NCBI GenBank assembly: GCA_905236085.1
Contig: CAJOOD010000165.1
Span: forward strand, 1 to 21,650
Direction: 5' to 3'
From: an uncultured Bacilli bacterium
GTDB taxonomy: Bacteria > Bacillota_I > Bacilli_A > RFN20 > CAG-826
Length of the DNA stretch: 21,650 bases
The translations under genes and the position numbers were made by a program. Below the pieces are notes generated by a model. That model did no database searches and was not told the DNA's origin. It saw nothing but the letters and a program-made list of their open reading frames with translations. Positions 13,818 to 21,650 of the stretch are shown in pieces (position 1 is the stretch's first letter; every line of letters begins with the position of its first letter).

Positions 13818-15812
13818 ATGAGCGATAGAGACGAAAGAAATAGATATGGTGCGGATTCCATCGTTGTTCTTAAAGGTCTAGACGCTGTTAGAAAAAGACC
13901 TGGCATGTACATTGGTTCAACCACTCCGGTCGGTTTACATCATTTGATTTGGGAAATCGTGGATAATGCGATTGATGAAGCCCTGGCAGGATATGGTGAT
14001 AAGATTCAAGTCACTGTGCATAAAGACGGGTCGATAACAGTCGCAGACGAAGGACGTGGAGTTCCTGTAGACATTAATAAACAAGAAGGTAGACCAGCCA
14101 TTGAACTAGTCTATACCGAATTACACGCTGGAGGTAAATTTAATTCTTCAGCTTATAAGATTTCTGGTGGTTTGCATGGTGTTGGTGCCTCTGTTACCAA
14201 TGCTTTAAGCGAATGGCTAGATGTCACTGTTTATCGTGATGGACAAATTCATCACATCAGATTCCATAATGGAGGTAAGATTGAAATACCTCTAGAAGTT
14301 ATTGGAACTTGTTCTAATAAGAAAACTGGAACCATTGTCACTTTTAAACCAGATCATAGCATTTTCCCATCCGTGGAATTTAAATATGACACTATCGCCT
14401 CACATTTACAAGAATCCTCATTCATGACCAATGGAGTCCATTTCCATTTAAAAGATGAAAGAAGTAACGCTTCACAAGAATTCTATTCCACTCAAGGATT
14501 ACATGAATATGTCTCTTTATTAAACCAAAATAAGAGACCATTGTCGGATATTATAGAATTCCAAGATGAAGCGGAAGTGGATTGGAATGATCCTAGCGAT
14601 ATTAGAAAACATAAAACTCTTATCGTTGAGATGCATTTAGCCATGCAATATTGTTATGAAGATTATTCTGAGAATCTATATTCTTATGTCAATAATGTTA
14701 GAACCAAGGATGGCGGTACTCATGAAACCGGCTTTAGAACTGGTATAACTAAGGCTGTTAATGAATTTATTGATAACAATAATATCACCAAAGCTAAGAA
14801 ATTAACCGGTGATGATATTAGAGAAGGTATCACCTGTGTCTTATCGGTTAGAGTGCCAGAAGAGATATTAGAATTTGAAGGGCAGACCAAAGAGAAATTA
14901 GGTACCCCTCAAGCCACACCTTTATTAACCGCTTTTACATATGAGAAATTATCTTATTTCCTCGCTGAGAATAAAGAATTAGCCTTAAAAATTATTGATA
15001 AATGTATCGCCGCTAGAGAGGCTAGAGATGCGGCAAGAAAAGCTAAAGAAGAAATAAGAAATCAAAAGAAAAATAAGCAAGAGATTATCCTTTCTGATAA
15101 ATTAACTCCCGCCCAATCTAAAGAATATGATAAAAATGAATTATTTATCGTTGAAGGTGATTCCGCTGGAGGATCCGCGAAAAAGGGTAGAGATAGAATC
15201 CATCAAGCCATCTTACCTTTAAGAGGTAAGCCGCTTAATACTGACTCTATTACCGTGGATAGATTATTACAAAATGAAGAATTTGCGACCATTATTAACA
15301 CCATAGGCGCAGGTTTTGGTCAATCATTTGATATTTCCGATATTAAATATGGGAAGATTATTATCATGACCGATGCTGATACCGATGGGGCGCATATTCA
15401 AACTTTATTATTGACTTTCTTCTATCATTATATGCGAACATTAATCACCTCAGGACATGTCTATGTGGCCGTCCCTCCTTTATATCGTGTATATAAAGAA
15501 GATAAGAATAGAAAAGTAATTGAAAAATATGCTTGGAATGATACCGACTTAGCGGTAGCTAAGAAGATTATCGGTCCAGGTTGTAAGATTAATAGATATA
15601 AAGGTCTAGGCGAGATGAACGCTGAACAATTAAAAGCGACCACCATGGACCCAAGAAAGAGATTATTGATACAAGTCAGTATCGATGACCCCTTATTCGT
15701 TGAGAATCAAGTATCAGTCTTGATGGGTAAAGATACATCAGTCAGAAAGAAATGGGTCGAAGAGAATGTTGACTTCTCTAAAGTTGACTCATTTATCGAG
15801 GAGGTGAAATAA
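13818..15812 (+). CDS. parE: DNA topoisomerase IV subunit B (ParE)
   Basis: ParE is the ATPase subunit of topoisomerase IV, which decatenates daughter chromosomes. The 664-residue protein has a GHKL ATPase domain (EIVDNAIDEALAG, DEGRGVP, GGLHGVGASVTNALS), a transducer domain (VNNVRTKDGGTHE), and a TOPRIM domain with EGDSAGGSAK near residue 443 and the metal-binding DADTDGAH near residue 519, then a C-terminal part with RYKGLGEMN. Length and the sequence after the ATPase domain match Bacillota ParE better than GyrB, and the adjacent ParC supports this. A ribosome-binding site GAGG (13806-13809) precedes the start, and parC begins 2 nt after the stop. Confidence 0.95.
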   Translation: MSDRDERNRYGADSIVVLKGLDAVRKRPGMYIGSTTPVGLHHLIWEIVDNAIDEALAGYGDKIQVTVHKDGSITVADEGRGVPVDINKQEGRPAIELVYTELHAGGKFNSSAYKISGGLHGVGASVTNALSEWLDVTVYRDGQIHHIRFHNGGKIEIPLEVIGTCSNKKTGTIVTFKPDHSIFPSVEFKYDTIASHLQESSFMTNGVHFHLKDERSNASQEFYSTQGLHEYVSLLNQNKRPLSDIIEFQDEAEVDWNDPSDIRKHKTLIVEMHLAMQYCYEDYSENLYSYVNNVRTKDGGTHETGFRTGITKAVNEFIDNNNITKAKKLTGDDIREGITCVLSVRVPEEILEFEGQTKEKLGTPQATPLLTAFTYEKLSYFLAENKELALKIIDKCIAAREARDAARKAKEEIRNQKKNKQEIILSDKLTPAQSKEYDKNELFIVEGDSAGGSAKKGRDRIHQAILPLRGKPLNTDSITVDRLLQNEEFATIINTIGAGFGQSFDISDIKYGKIIIMTDADTDGAHIQTLLLTFFYHYMRTLITSGHVYVAVPPLYRVYKEDKNRKVIEKYAWNDTDLAVAKKIIGPGCKINRYKGLGEMNAEQLKATTMDPRKRLLIQVSIDDPLFVENQVSVLMGKDTSVRKKWVEENVDFSKVDSFIEEVK

Positions 15813-15814
15813 CT

Positions 15815-18730
15815 ATGGCTAAAAAGAAAAAAGATATAGTTGAAGAACTTCCTTTAGAAGAAAATATTTCTGTTGAACCATTAGAAAGTGTCATGTCTGA
15901 TCGATATGCCACCTACGCTAAATATGTCATCCAAGATAGAGCCATCCCTGATGTTAGAGATGGACTAAAACCAGTTCAAAGAAGAATATTATTCTCGATG
16001 TGGAATACGGGTAATATCATCACCAAGCCGACGAGAAAATGTGCACATACGGTCGGGGAAGTTATGGGTAAATATCACCCACATGGCGATACATCTATTT
16101 ATGAAGCCTTAGCCAGAATGTCTCAAGACTGGAAAGTTAGATCCCCTCTAATTGATTTCCAAGGCAATAACGGCAGCATCGATGGAGATTCTCCTGCGGC
16201 TTATCGTTATACTGAAGCCAGATTATCCGAACTATCTAATGAAATGCTACGCGATATCGATAAAGATACTGTCGATATGGCTTTAACATTCGATGATACT
16301 GATTTTGAACCAGTCGTTTTACCTTCTAGATTTCCTAATCTATTAGTTAATGGTTCAGATGGTATCGCAGTGGCTTTAGCAACAGAAATACCCACCCATA
16401 ATTTAAAAGAAGTGATTGATGCTTGTATTTATCGCATTAATCATAAGACGGCAAGTATTGAAGATTTAATGCAATTTGTGCCCGGTCCAGATTTCCCAAC
16501 TGGGGGTATTATTTATAATTCTCCAGGCTTAGAAGCCATATATAAGACCGGTCGAGGCCGTATTGAAGTGGCTTCTAGAACCGAAATAGTGGACGCTGGT
16601 CCTATTAATCAGATAATAATTAGCGAAATACCATATAAAGTACTTAAAAAAGATATCTGTTTTGAAATAGATAAGATTAGAGCTTCTAAAGCCATTGATG
16701 GCATCTTAGAAGTTAGAGATGAAACCGATTTTGATGGTATTAGGATTGTTGTCGATTTAAAAAAGAACGCTCCTAAGGAATTAATTCTTACTTATCTCAT
16801 GAATAAGACTTCTTTAAAGACCTCCTATAGCGCTAATATGGTCGCCATAGTCGACGGGCGTCCTAAGACCTTGTCATTGATGGATTTTATCGATGCCTAT
16901 TTAGCGCATCAGGTCTCAGTTATCACGAGAAGAAGCCAATTCGATTTAAAGAAATATAGCGATAGACTCCATATCGTTGAAGGTTTAATCATGGCCTCGC
17001 TTAATATCAATGAAGTCGTAGAAATTATTAAGGCCTCTAATGATAAAGCCGATTCGAAAAAGAATTTAATCGCTAGATATGAACTATCTGATGCTCAAGC
17101 GGAAGCTATTGTCACCATGCCTTTATATAAATTGTCGCATACCGATGAATTAGTCTTAGAAAAAGAGAAGGCTCAATTAGAAGAAGATATCACTGAACTT
17201 AACGCTATATTAAGCGATCCAAATAAATTAAATCGCGTGATTATTAAAGATTTAAAGATGATCGCAGATAAATATGGCGACGCTAGAAAGACCTCCATCG
17301 AAGAAAAAGGTGAAGAAGGTCCAGTTGATAAAACCTTATTAATATCTAAAGATAGAGTGGCTTATTTAGTAACTAGAGATGGTTATTTTAAACGCTCACC
17401 GTTAAAATCATATAACCAATCCATCGCTAAGATACCATATCCAGATATCAAGCAAGGCGATGCAATAGTCTCGATGGGTACTGCTTGGACCACTGATACC
17501 TTATTATGTTTTACTGATATGGGTAATTATTTATTCATACCGGTTTATAAATTAGAAGAAAACAAATGGAAAGATAAAGGAGTCCATATCAACTCCCTTA
17601 TCACCATGTCTGGAATAGAAAAGATTATTAAAGTCATCGTTGCTTCTAAATTAAGAGATGATTTATATATCATGTTATTAACTAGAAATGGTTATATCAA
17701 ACGTATGGCCATGTCAGAATTATTAGGGGCGAGTAAATTTAAACCTACAAGAGCGATAAAATTAGATGAAAAAGACGCTCTTGTGGATGTAAAGATGACT
17801 ACGGGTGATTCTAATATCATCATGTTTACTGATACTGGTAATTATCTCATGTACAACGAAAATGAGATTGCTCCTAAAAAATGTGGAGCATCTGGCACCT
17901 TATTTATCTCTAAGAAAGCCTTATTAGGTAATCAAAAATTAGTGGGCTTAGTATCTGTCCAACAAGGTAAGAATGCCAAATTAGTATTAGTAACTAATAA
18001 AGGATATCTTAGATATTTCAGCACCAATTCTGCGGAAGTAAGAAATAGAGGAGTTAGAGCGTTTGAATTCGCTTATTCTAATTTCAAATCCGATGTGCAT
18101 AAATTAGTTTATGTCAATACTTTAGATGTGGTGGATGGAAAATCTATCCTCTCATTATATGATAATGATTTCACGCAGATAGATATCGTTTTAGATGATT
18201 TTTATCTCACCAGTGAGAAGAATGCGAAAAAGAATATTAAAGAAATCACCACTAAACAAAGAATTGCCTTTATCTATTCTTCTGTTAAAGATGTCGCTGA
18301 TGAAACAGTGATATCTCAACCTATCGTCTTAAAAGAAAAAAAGGCTCCAACTTCATTAAATGAAGAAATAGATTTATTCTCTAATGATGAGACTAGAGAT
18401 GAAATAGAAGATATCAATAATGAAGAAGAGATCTCTAATAATGAAGAGATTATTGAAGAATCTAATGATGAATTAGAAGATAATTCTAGTGAAGAATCAT
18501 TTGATGAACCTATCGAAGCATCAGAAGGTGTCTCTTATGATAATCTACAAGAAGAAGTCGCTACGGAATCTAATAACGAAATAGTGGAGGATGAACCTCA
18601 AGAAATAAAGGAAGAACCTCAAGAAGAAGAACATGAAGAAGAGATTATTAAAAATAAAAAAGATGACGATGATGATGGAAATAAAGGTGGAGGGGGAGTC
18701 GAACAAATATCCTTGTTTGATGATTTCTAA
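15815..18730 (+). CDS. parC: DNA topoisomerase IV subunit A (ParC) with long acidic tail
   Basis: ParC is the breakage-reunion subunit of topoisomerase IV. Residues about 25-500 hold the winged-helix/tower core with the quinolone-determining segment HPHGDTSIYEAL (Thr at the E. coli Ser80 position, Glu at Glu84), and the catalytic tyrosine in AYRYTE. A beta-pinwheel-like C-terminal domain follows (about 500-845, repeated VTRDGYFKR-type blades). From about residue 850 the protein continues with ~120 residues rich in Glu, Asp and Asn, a short KKDDDDDGNKGGGG stretch, and ends in QISLFDDF (964-971). At 971 residues it is clearly longer than typical ParC (about 800). The start has a strong ribosome-binding site (GAGGAGGTG, 15799-15807). 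The tail's QISLF resembles the beta-clamp-binding pentapeptide; that function is inferred only. Confidence 0.94.
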   Translation: MAKKKKDIVEELPLEENISVEPLESVMSDRYATYAKYVIQDRAIPDVRDGLKPVQRRILFSMWNTGNIITKPTRKCAHTVGEVMGKYHPHGDTSIYEALARMSQDWKVRSPLIDFQGNNGSIDGDSPAAYRYTEARLSELSNEMLRDIDKDTVDMALTFDDTDFEPVVLPSRFPNLLVNGSDGIAVALATEIPTHNLKEVIDACIYRINHKTASIEDLMQFVPGPDFPTGGIIYNSPGLEAIYKTGRGRIEVASRTEIVDAGPINQIIISEIPYKVLKKDICFEIDKIRASKAIDGILEVRDETDFDGIRIVVDLKKNAPKELILTYLMNKTSLKTSYSANMVAIVDGRPKTLSLMDFIDAYLAHQVSVITRRSQFDLKKYSDRLHIVEGLIMASLNINEVVEIIKASNDKADSKKNLIARYELSDAQAEAIVTMPLYKLSHTDELVLEKEKAQLEEDITELNAILSDPNKLNRVIIKDLKMIADKYGDARKTSIEEKGEEGPVDKTLLISKDRVAYLVTRDGYFKRSPLKSYNQSIAKIPYPDIKQGDAIVSMGTAWTTDTLLCFTDMGNYLFIPVYKLEENKWKDKGVHINSLITMSGIEKIIKVIVASKLRDDLYIMLLTRNGYIKRMAMSELLGASKFKPTRAIKLDEKDALVDVKMTTGDSNIIMFTDTGNYLMYNENEIAPKKCGASGTLFISKKALLGNQKLVGLVSVQQGKNAKLVLVTNKGYLRYFSTNSAEVRNRGVRAFEFAYSNFKSDVHKLVYVNTLDVVDGKSILSLYDNDFTQIDIVLDDFYLTSEKNAKKNIKEITTKQRIAFIYSSVKDVADETVISQPIVLKEKKAPTSLNEEIDLFSNDETRDEIEDINNEEEISNNEEIIEESNDELEDNSSEESFDEPIEASEGVSYDNLQEEVATESNNEIVEDEPQEIKEEPQEEEHEEEIIKNKKDDDDDGNKGGGGVEQISLFDDF

Positions 18731-18732
18731 AG

Positions 18733-19254
18733 ATGGCTAAAAGACATATACCGACATATCATGCGACATCTATATATGACATCTCGCCTAAGAAATTAAA
18801 ATCCTTAGGTATAGATTTACTTATCGTTGATTTAGATAACACTCTTGATAATTATAAAGTGCCTTTACCATCTAAAAGGGCTATTGATAAAATCAATGAC
18901 TTTAAAAAAGAAGATATTGAAGTTATTATGGTATCGAATAATTACAATCAAAGAGTGACTAATTACGCGGATGCTTTAGGGATTGAGAAATATTTCTTCG
19001 CCATGAAGCCATCTCCTAAAAAGATTAATGAAATAATTAAGAATAAGAACATTAATAGAAATAAAGTAGCGATAATTGGTGATCAATTATTCACTGATGT
19101 CGAAGCGGGTAATAGGGCAAAGATTATGTCCATATTTGTGGATAAATTAACCCCTAAAGACCAACCATTTACTAGAATTAAACGGATATTTGAAAAACCG
19201 ATAATCAAAAATATGAAAAAGAAAAATCTCTTAAACGAATGGAGGAACGATTAA
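18733..19254 (+). CDS. yqeG: YqeG-family HAD phosphatase
   Basis: This 173-residue HAD-superfamily (subfamily IIIA) phosphatase has motif I VDLDNTLDNY near residue 32, motif II VMVSNNY-like (IMVSNN), a lysine in AMKPSPKK, and motif IV IIGDQLFTDVEAGN near residue 113. YqeG is present in most Bacillota, always near yqeH, and its substrate is not firmly known. It begins 2 nt after parC with no clear ribosome-binding site, so translation is probably coupled, and its stop overlaps the yqeH start (TAATG). Confidence 0.9.
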   Translation: MAKRHIPTYHATSIYDISPKKLKSLGIDLLIVDLDNTLDNYKVPLPSKRAIDKINDFKKEDIEVIMVSNNYNQRVTNYADALGIEKYFFAMKPSPKKINEIIKNKNINRNKVAIIGDQLFTDVEAGNRAKIMSIFVDKLTPKDQPFTRIKRIFEKPIIKNMKKKNLLNEWRND

Positions 19255-20393
19255 TGGGAAGAATTTCTAGAGTTCTCCGTTGTAATCATTGCGGAGCATT
19301 ATTACAGATGGATGATAGCACTAAGCAGGGATACATCCCACCAGATGTTATCAATTCTAATGAAAGGATTTTATATTGTCAGGATTGCTATGACAAATTA
19401 CAAATCAATTTCGGAACTCTTAAACTAGGGGTGGATGAAGATACTTTAACCATCCTAAAAGATGCTAGAGCAACTGATTCCTTAATTGTCTATTTCATCG
19501 ATTTATTCTCATTTAATGGTTTCTTTGATATGAATCTCGTGGAGCAAATTAAGAAATTGGACTTAGTCGTGGTCGCTAATAAAAGAGATCTATTCTCTAA
19601 TAAAGTTGATGAAAAAAATATCATCAATTATATAAGAGATTCCTTTAGCAATGTCGGATTAAATCCATTAGATGTTATTATTACCTCCTCATATAAGAAT
19701 TACAATATCTCTTCTCTAGAAGAGAAAATCTTAAAATATCGTAACGCTCATGATATCTATGTTATTGGTCCAACTCAATCTGGTAAATCTGTCGCTATTG
19801 ATAAGATGCTAAAAGAGATAACCAATACTACCTCTAGAGCTATTAAATCTAAATTATATCCACATACCAATAAAAGAGTATTAATAATTCCAATTGATAA
19901 TTCTACTTCCATATATGATATTCCTGGATTCTATGAAAAAGATTCCTTAACCTCACATATTGAAAAGACTTTAAATAAATATCTCAGTCCAAAAAAGGAA
20001 TTACAGCCTAAGAAAATTAAATTAGGTAAGGATGAAACCCTTTTAGTGGGTGGCTTAATTTCTCTATCATTAATGAATGATATTGAAACAGAAATACAGT
20101 GCTATTTTGCCGAAGGCGTAGAATTTAAGAAGATGAAGCAAGATAAGGTCGCCCGTTTTGCTAAAGAAAATAATCTCAAGCACGAACTTAGGCCTGTATC
20201 TGATTTATATCAAGATTTCTCCGACTTCGATCTATTTAGATATGATATGGAAGATGATGATGAATATCATGAAATCGCGATTAAGGGATGCGGATTCTTC
20301 GTCTTTAAAGCCAAAGGACAAATATTCCATATCTCCATTCCAAGAAGAATCTCCGTAAAAGAAGCCAAGAGCAGGGTTAAATATGTTAAATAA
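19254..20393 (+). CDS. yqeH: Ribosome biogenesis GTPase YqeH (circularly permuted), altered G2
   Basis: YqeH is a circularly permuted GTPase needed for 30S subunit assembly. The 379-residue protein has an N-terminal zinc finger (Cys10, Cys13, Cys42, Cys45), then G4 NKRD (109-112) and G5-like SSYKN before G1 GPTQSGKS (172-179) and G3 DIPG (222-225), the permuted order of the family. The segment aligned with the usual PGTT of G2 reads PHTN, so the threonine expected to bind Mg2+ is Asn206; flanking spacing is identical to B. subtilis YqeH, making the alignment clear. I chose ATG 19254 because GGAGG (19241-19245) lies 8 nt before it; an in-frame ATG at 19239 lacks a site. In the usual yqeG-yqeH-aroE-yhbY-nadD-yqeK order, aroE is missing here. 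Confidence 0.92.
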   Translation: MGRISRVLRCNHCGALLQMDDSTKQGYIPPDVINSNERILYCQDCYDKLQINFGTLKLGVDEDTLTILKDARATDSLIVYFIDLFSFNGFFDMNLVEQIKKLDLVVVANKRDLFSNKVDEKNIINYIRDSFSNVGLNPLDVIITSSYKNYNISSLEEKILKYRNAHDIYVIGPTQSGKSVAIDKMLKEITNTTSRAIKSKLYPHTNKRVLIIPIDNSTSIYDIPGFYEKDSLTSHIEKTLNKYLSPKKELQPKKIKLGKDETLLVGGLISLSLMNDIETEIQCYFAEGVEFKKMKQDKVARFAKENNLKHELRPVSDLYQDFSDFDLFRYDMEDDDEYHEIAIKGCGFFVFKAKGQIFHISIPRRISVKEAKSRVKYVK

Positions 20394-20673
20394 GAAAAAT
20401 AAAAAATTATTAATATCCAAATCCATGACCATGACCGCGGGATATCAGATTGGTAAAAACGGGATATCGGAGAATACCATTAATCTATTATCTAATGCAC
20501 TGGATGCTCATGAATTAATTAAGATATCGGTCTTAAATAATGTCGATGTCTCAGTTAATGAGATTGCTTTAGATTTATCATCCTCATTACACGCGGATAT
20601 CGTAGAAATCATCGGTAACAAGATAGTCTTATATCGTTTCAGCAAGAGAAAAGATATCAATCACATCCTATGA
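20383..20673 (+). CDS. yhbY: YhbY-family (CRM domain) RNA-binding protein
   Basis: This 96-residue protein with the CRM/YhbY fold binds 50S precursor particles in related bacteria. Visible are the typical start KKNKKLLISKSMTM, the GxxG-like turn QIGKNGISE, HELIKISVLNN and the end GNKIVLYRFSK. It overlaps the end of yqeH by 11 nt and its TGA stop overlaps the next start by 4 nt (ATGA), so it is tightly coupled in the operon. Family assignment is firm; the precise ribosomal role in this organism is inferred from homologues. Confidence 0.93.
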   Translation: MLNKKNKKLLISKSMTMTAGYQIGKNGISENTINLLSNALDAHELIKISVLNNVDVSVNEIALDLSSSLHADIVEIIGNKIVLYRFSKRKDINHIL

Positions 20674-21650
20674 TAGAAAATATAGTCGTCTTTGGAGGAG
20701 CCTTTGATCCCATCCATCAAGGTCATATCAACATGGCCTTAAAAGCGCAAGAATTTTTAGGCGGCATAGATAAGTGCCTAATAATTTTTGTTCCCGCTTA
20801 TATATCGGTATGGAAAAATGAAGCCATCTCTAAGGATGTCAAAGCGGAAATGGTTGAAATGGAGATTAATAAACATCCATCTTTTATCATGTCTAGATTT
20901 GAATTAGATCAAGATTCTCCTCAATATTCTTATCTAACCATTAAACATTTTAAAGAAATATATCCCGATAAGAAATTATATCTTTTAATCGGTGGGGACC
21001 ATGTCAATTCATTTCATAAATGGAAAAATGCCGAAGAGATAATAAAGGACGCCCAGATTATTTATTATAATCGCGCGCGTATAATATTAAATAAGGATAA
21101 TATAACTAAATACCATATGATTAATATTCCTGGAGCCTCCGTAGATATATCTTCTAGTGATGTGAGAGATTTAAATGCTTTAAATGATATCTCAGATGAT
21201 GTTATCTATCTCATTGATAAATACAATCTATATTATATGGAAAAGATTAAATCATTTATCGATGAGAAAAGATTTAATCATTCTAAATCAGTGGCAAGAT
21301 TATCTTTAGAGATCGCTAAAGCCAATAATATTCCTAATTATTGGCGGTATTATGTCGCTGGCTTATTACATGATATCGGCAAACATATTTCTATAGAAGA
21401 TAAAAAAGATATCGAAGAAAGATATCAAGAATATATGCCAATGGATATTAGACTATATCATCAGTTCTTAGGAGCGGACATCGCCAAAAAAGAATTTAAT
21501 ATTCAAGATGAAGAAATATTAGATGCGATAAGATATCACGCAACAGGTAGAAAGAACATGTCCAAGATGGATAAAGTGATATACGCTGCGGATAAATGTG
21601 ATCCATTAAGAGGCTATGATTCAAGCGATATGATAAAGGCCATGAAGGAA
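20670..21650 (+). CDS. nadD: NadD-YqeK fusion: nicotinate-nucleotide adenylyltransferase plus HD-domain Ap4A hydrolase, 3' end outside window
   Basis: The frame opens at ATG 20670 and is still open at the window edge (327 residues visible). Residues 1-190 are NadD, which adenylylates nicotinate mononucleotide to NaAD: GGAFDPIHQGH (9-19), IGGDH (107-111) and ISSSDVR (160-166). The usual PPHK motif reads SVWK (46-49). From about 195 a YqeK-type HD phosphohydrolase follows, with His204, His234-Asp235 (LLHDIGK), His264, His290 (RYHATGR) and Asp308 (AADKCDPLRGYDSS); YqeK cleaves diadenosine tetraphosphate to ADP in characterised Bacillota. B. subtilis has two separate genes, while fusions of this kind occur in Mollicutes. 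Together with nadE this covers the last two steps to NAD+. The start overlaps yhbY (ATGA). Confidence 0.92.
   Translation, partial: MIENIVVFGGAFDPIHQGHINMALKAQEFLGGIDKCLIIFVPAYISVWKNEAISKDVKAEMVEMEINKHPSFIMSRFELDQDSPQYSYLTIKHFKEIYPDKKLYLLIGGDHVNSFHKWKNAEEIIKDAQIIYYNRARIILNKDNITKYHMINIPGASVDISSSDVRDLNALNDISDDVIYLIDKYNLYYMEKIKSFIDEKRFNHSKSVARLSLEIAKANNIPNYWRYYVAGLLHDIGKHISIEDKKDIEERYQEYMPMDIRLYHQFLGADIAKKEFNIQDEEILDAIRYHATGRKNMSKMDKVIYAADKCDPLRGYDSSDMIKAMKE

Noticed and set aside
18350..18727. ParC tail as a frameshift artefact or separate gene
   Set aside because: The frame is continuous, base composition and codon use fit, and the stop is followed after 2 nt by yqeG; an acidic linker is the simpler explanation.
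19239..19253. Upstream ATG as the yqeH start
   Set aside because: GGAGG, the best ribosome-binding site, lies inside this stretch and serves ATG 19254, which also gives the usual TAATG overlap with yqeG.
20390..20680. Mycoplasma-type genetic code (TGA as Trp)
   Set aside because: TGA ends yhbY, trmK and the second sigma gene at the expected family length, and tryptophans are encoded by TGG throughout.

Overview
The window is 21.65 kb of low-GC, gene-dense bacterial chromosome. The gene content and order (dnaG-rpoD-trmK-nif3-ispH-cshB-like, parE-parC, yqeG-yqeH-yhbY-nadD-yqeK) match Bacillota of the Bacilli/Erysipelotrichia/Mollicutes-like branch. TGA is a true stop here (for example yhbY, trmK and the second sigma factor), so this is the standard bacterial code and not a Mycoplasma-type code. 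I cannot name the species; an uncultured gut-type Mollicutes/Erysipelotrichia relative is my inference.

Layout. (1) 1-5287, plus strand: a primase-sigma operon of dnaG (5' truncated by the window), the primary sigma factor rpoD, a second rpoD-like sigma factor directly behind it, trmK and a Nif3-family gene, joined by 4-nt overlaps or tiny gaps. (2) 5288-8630: alternating strands, with ispH (-), a CshB-like DEAD-box RNA helicase (+) and ispG (-). These hold the last two enzymes of MEP isoprenoid synthesis, and both convergent borders have no intergenic base. (3) 8714-12657, plus strand: rpmG (L33), a metallo-beta-lactamase-fold hydrolase, a glutamine-dependent NAD synthetase carrying an N-terminal Phd/YefM antitoxin-like domain, then efp and a small YneF-like membrane protein, closed by a strong terminator. 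(4) 12658-12990: a gene-free stretch with short TTGAC-type repeats and the plsY terminator. (5) plsY (-) diverges from parE-parC (topoisomerase IV), which runs into yqeG-yqeH-yhbY-nadD/yqeK. The last gene is a NadD-YqeK fusion and leaves the window.

Themes. NAD synthesis appears twice (nadE, nadD), and ribosome/translation functions several times (L33, EF-P, YqeH, YhbY, CshB-like helicase, TrmK). Some proteins are clearly non-canonical: NadE is fused to an antitoxin DNA-binding-type domain; EF-P lacks the conserved PGKG loop and has Met at the position of the modified lysine; the second sigma factor keeps the RpoD frame but has changed promoter-contact residues; ParC carries a ~120-residue acidic tail ending in a beta-clamp-binding-like QISLF; and YqeH lacks the usual G2 threonine. 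ispH and ispG both lack a Shine-Dalgarno sequence and have a -10-like hexamer ending exactly 6 nt before ATG, which suggests leaderless transcripts. No tRNA, rRNA, CRISPR array or intact insertion sequence was seen.
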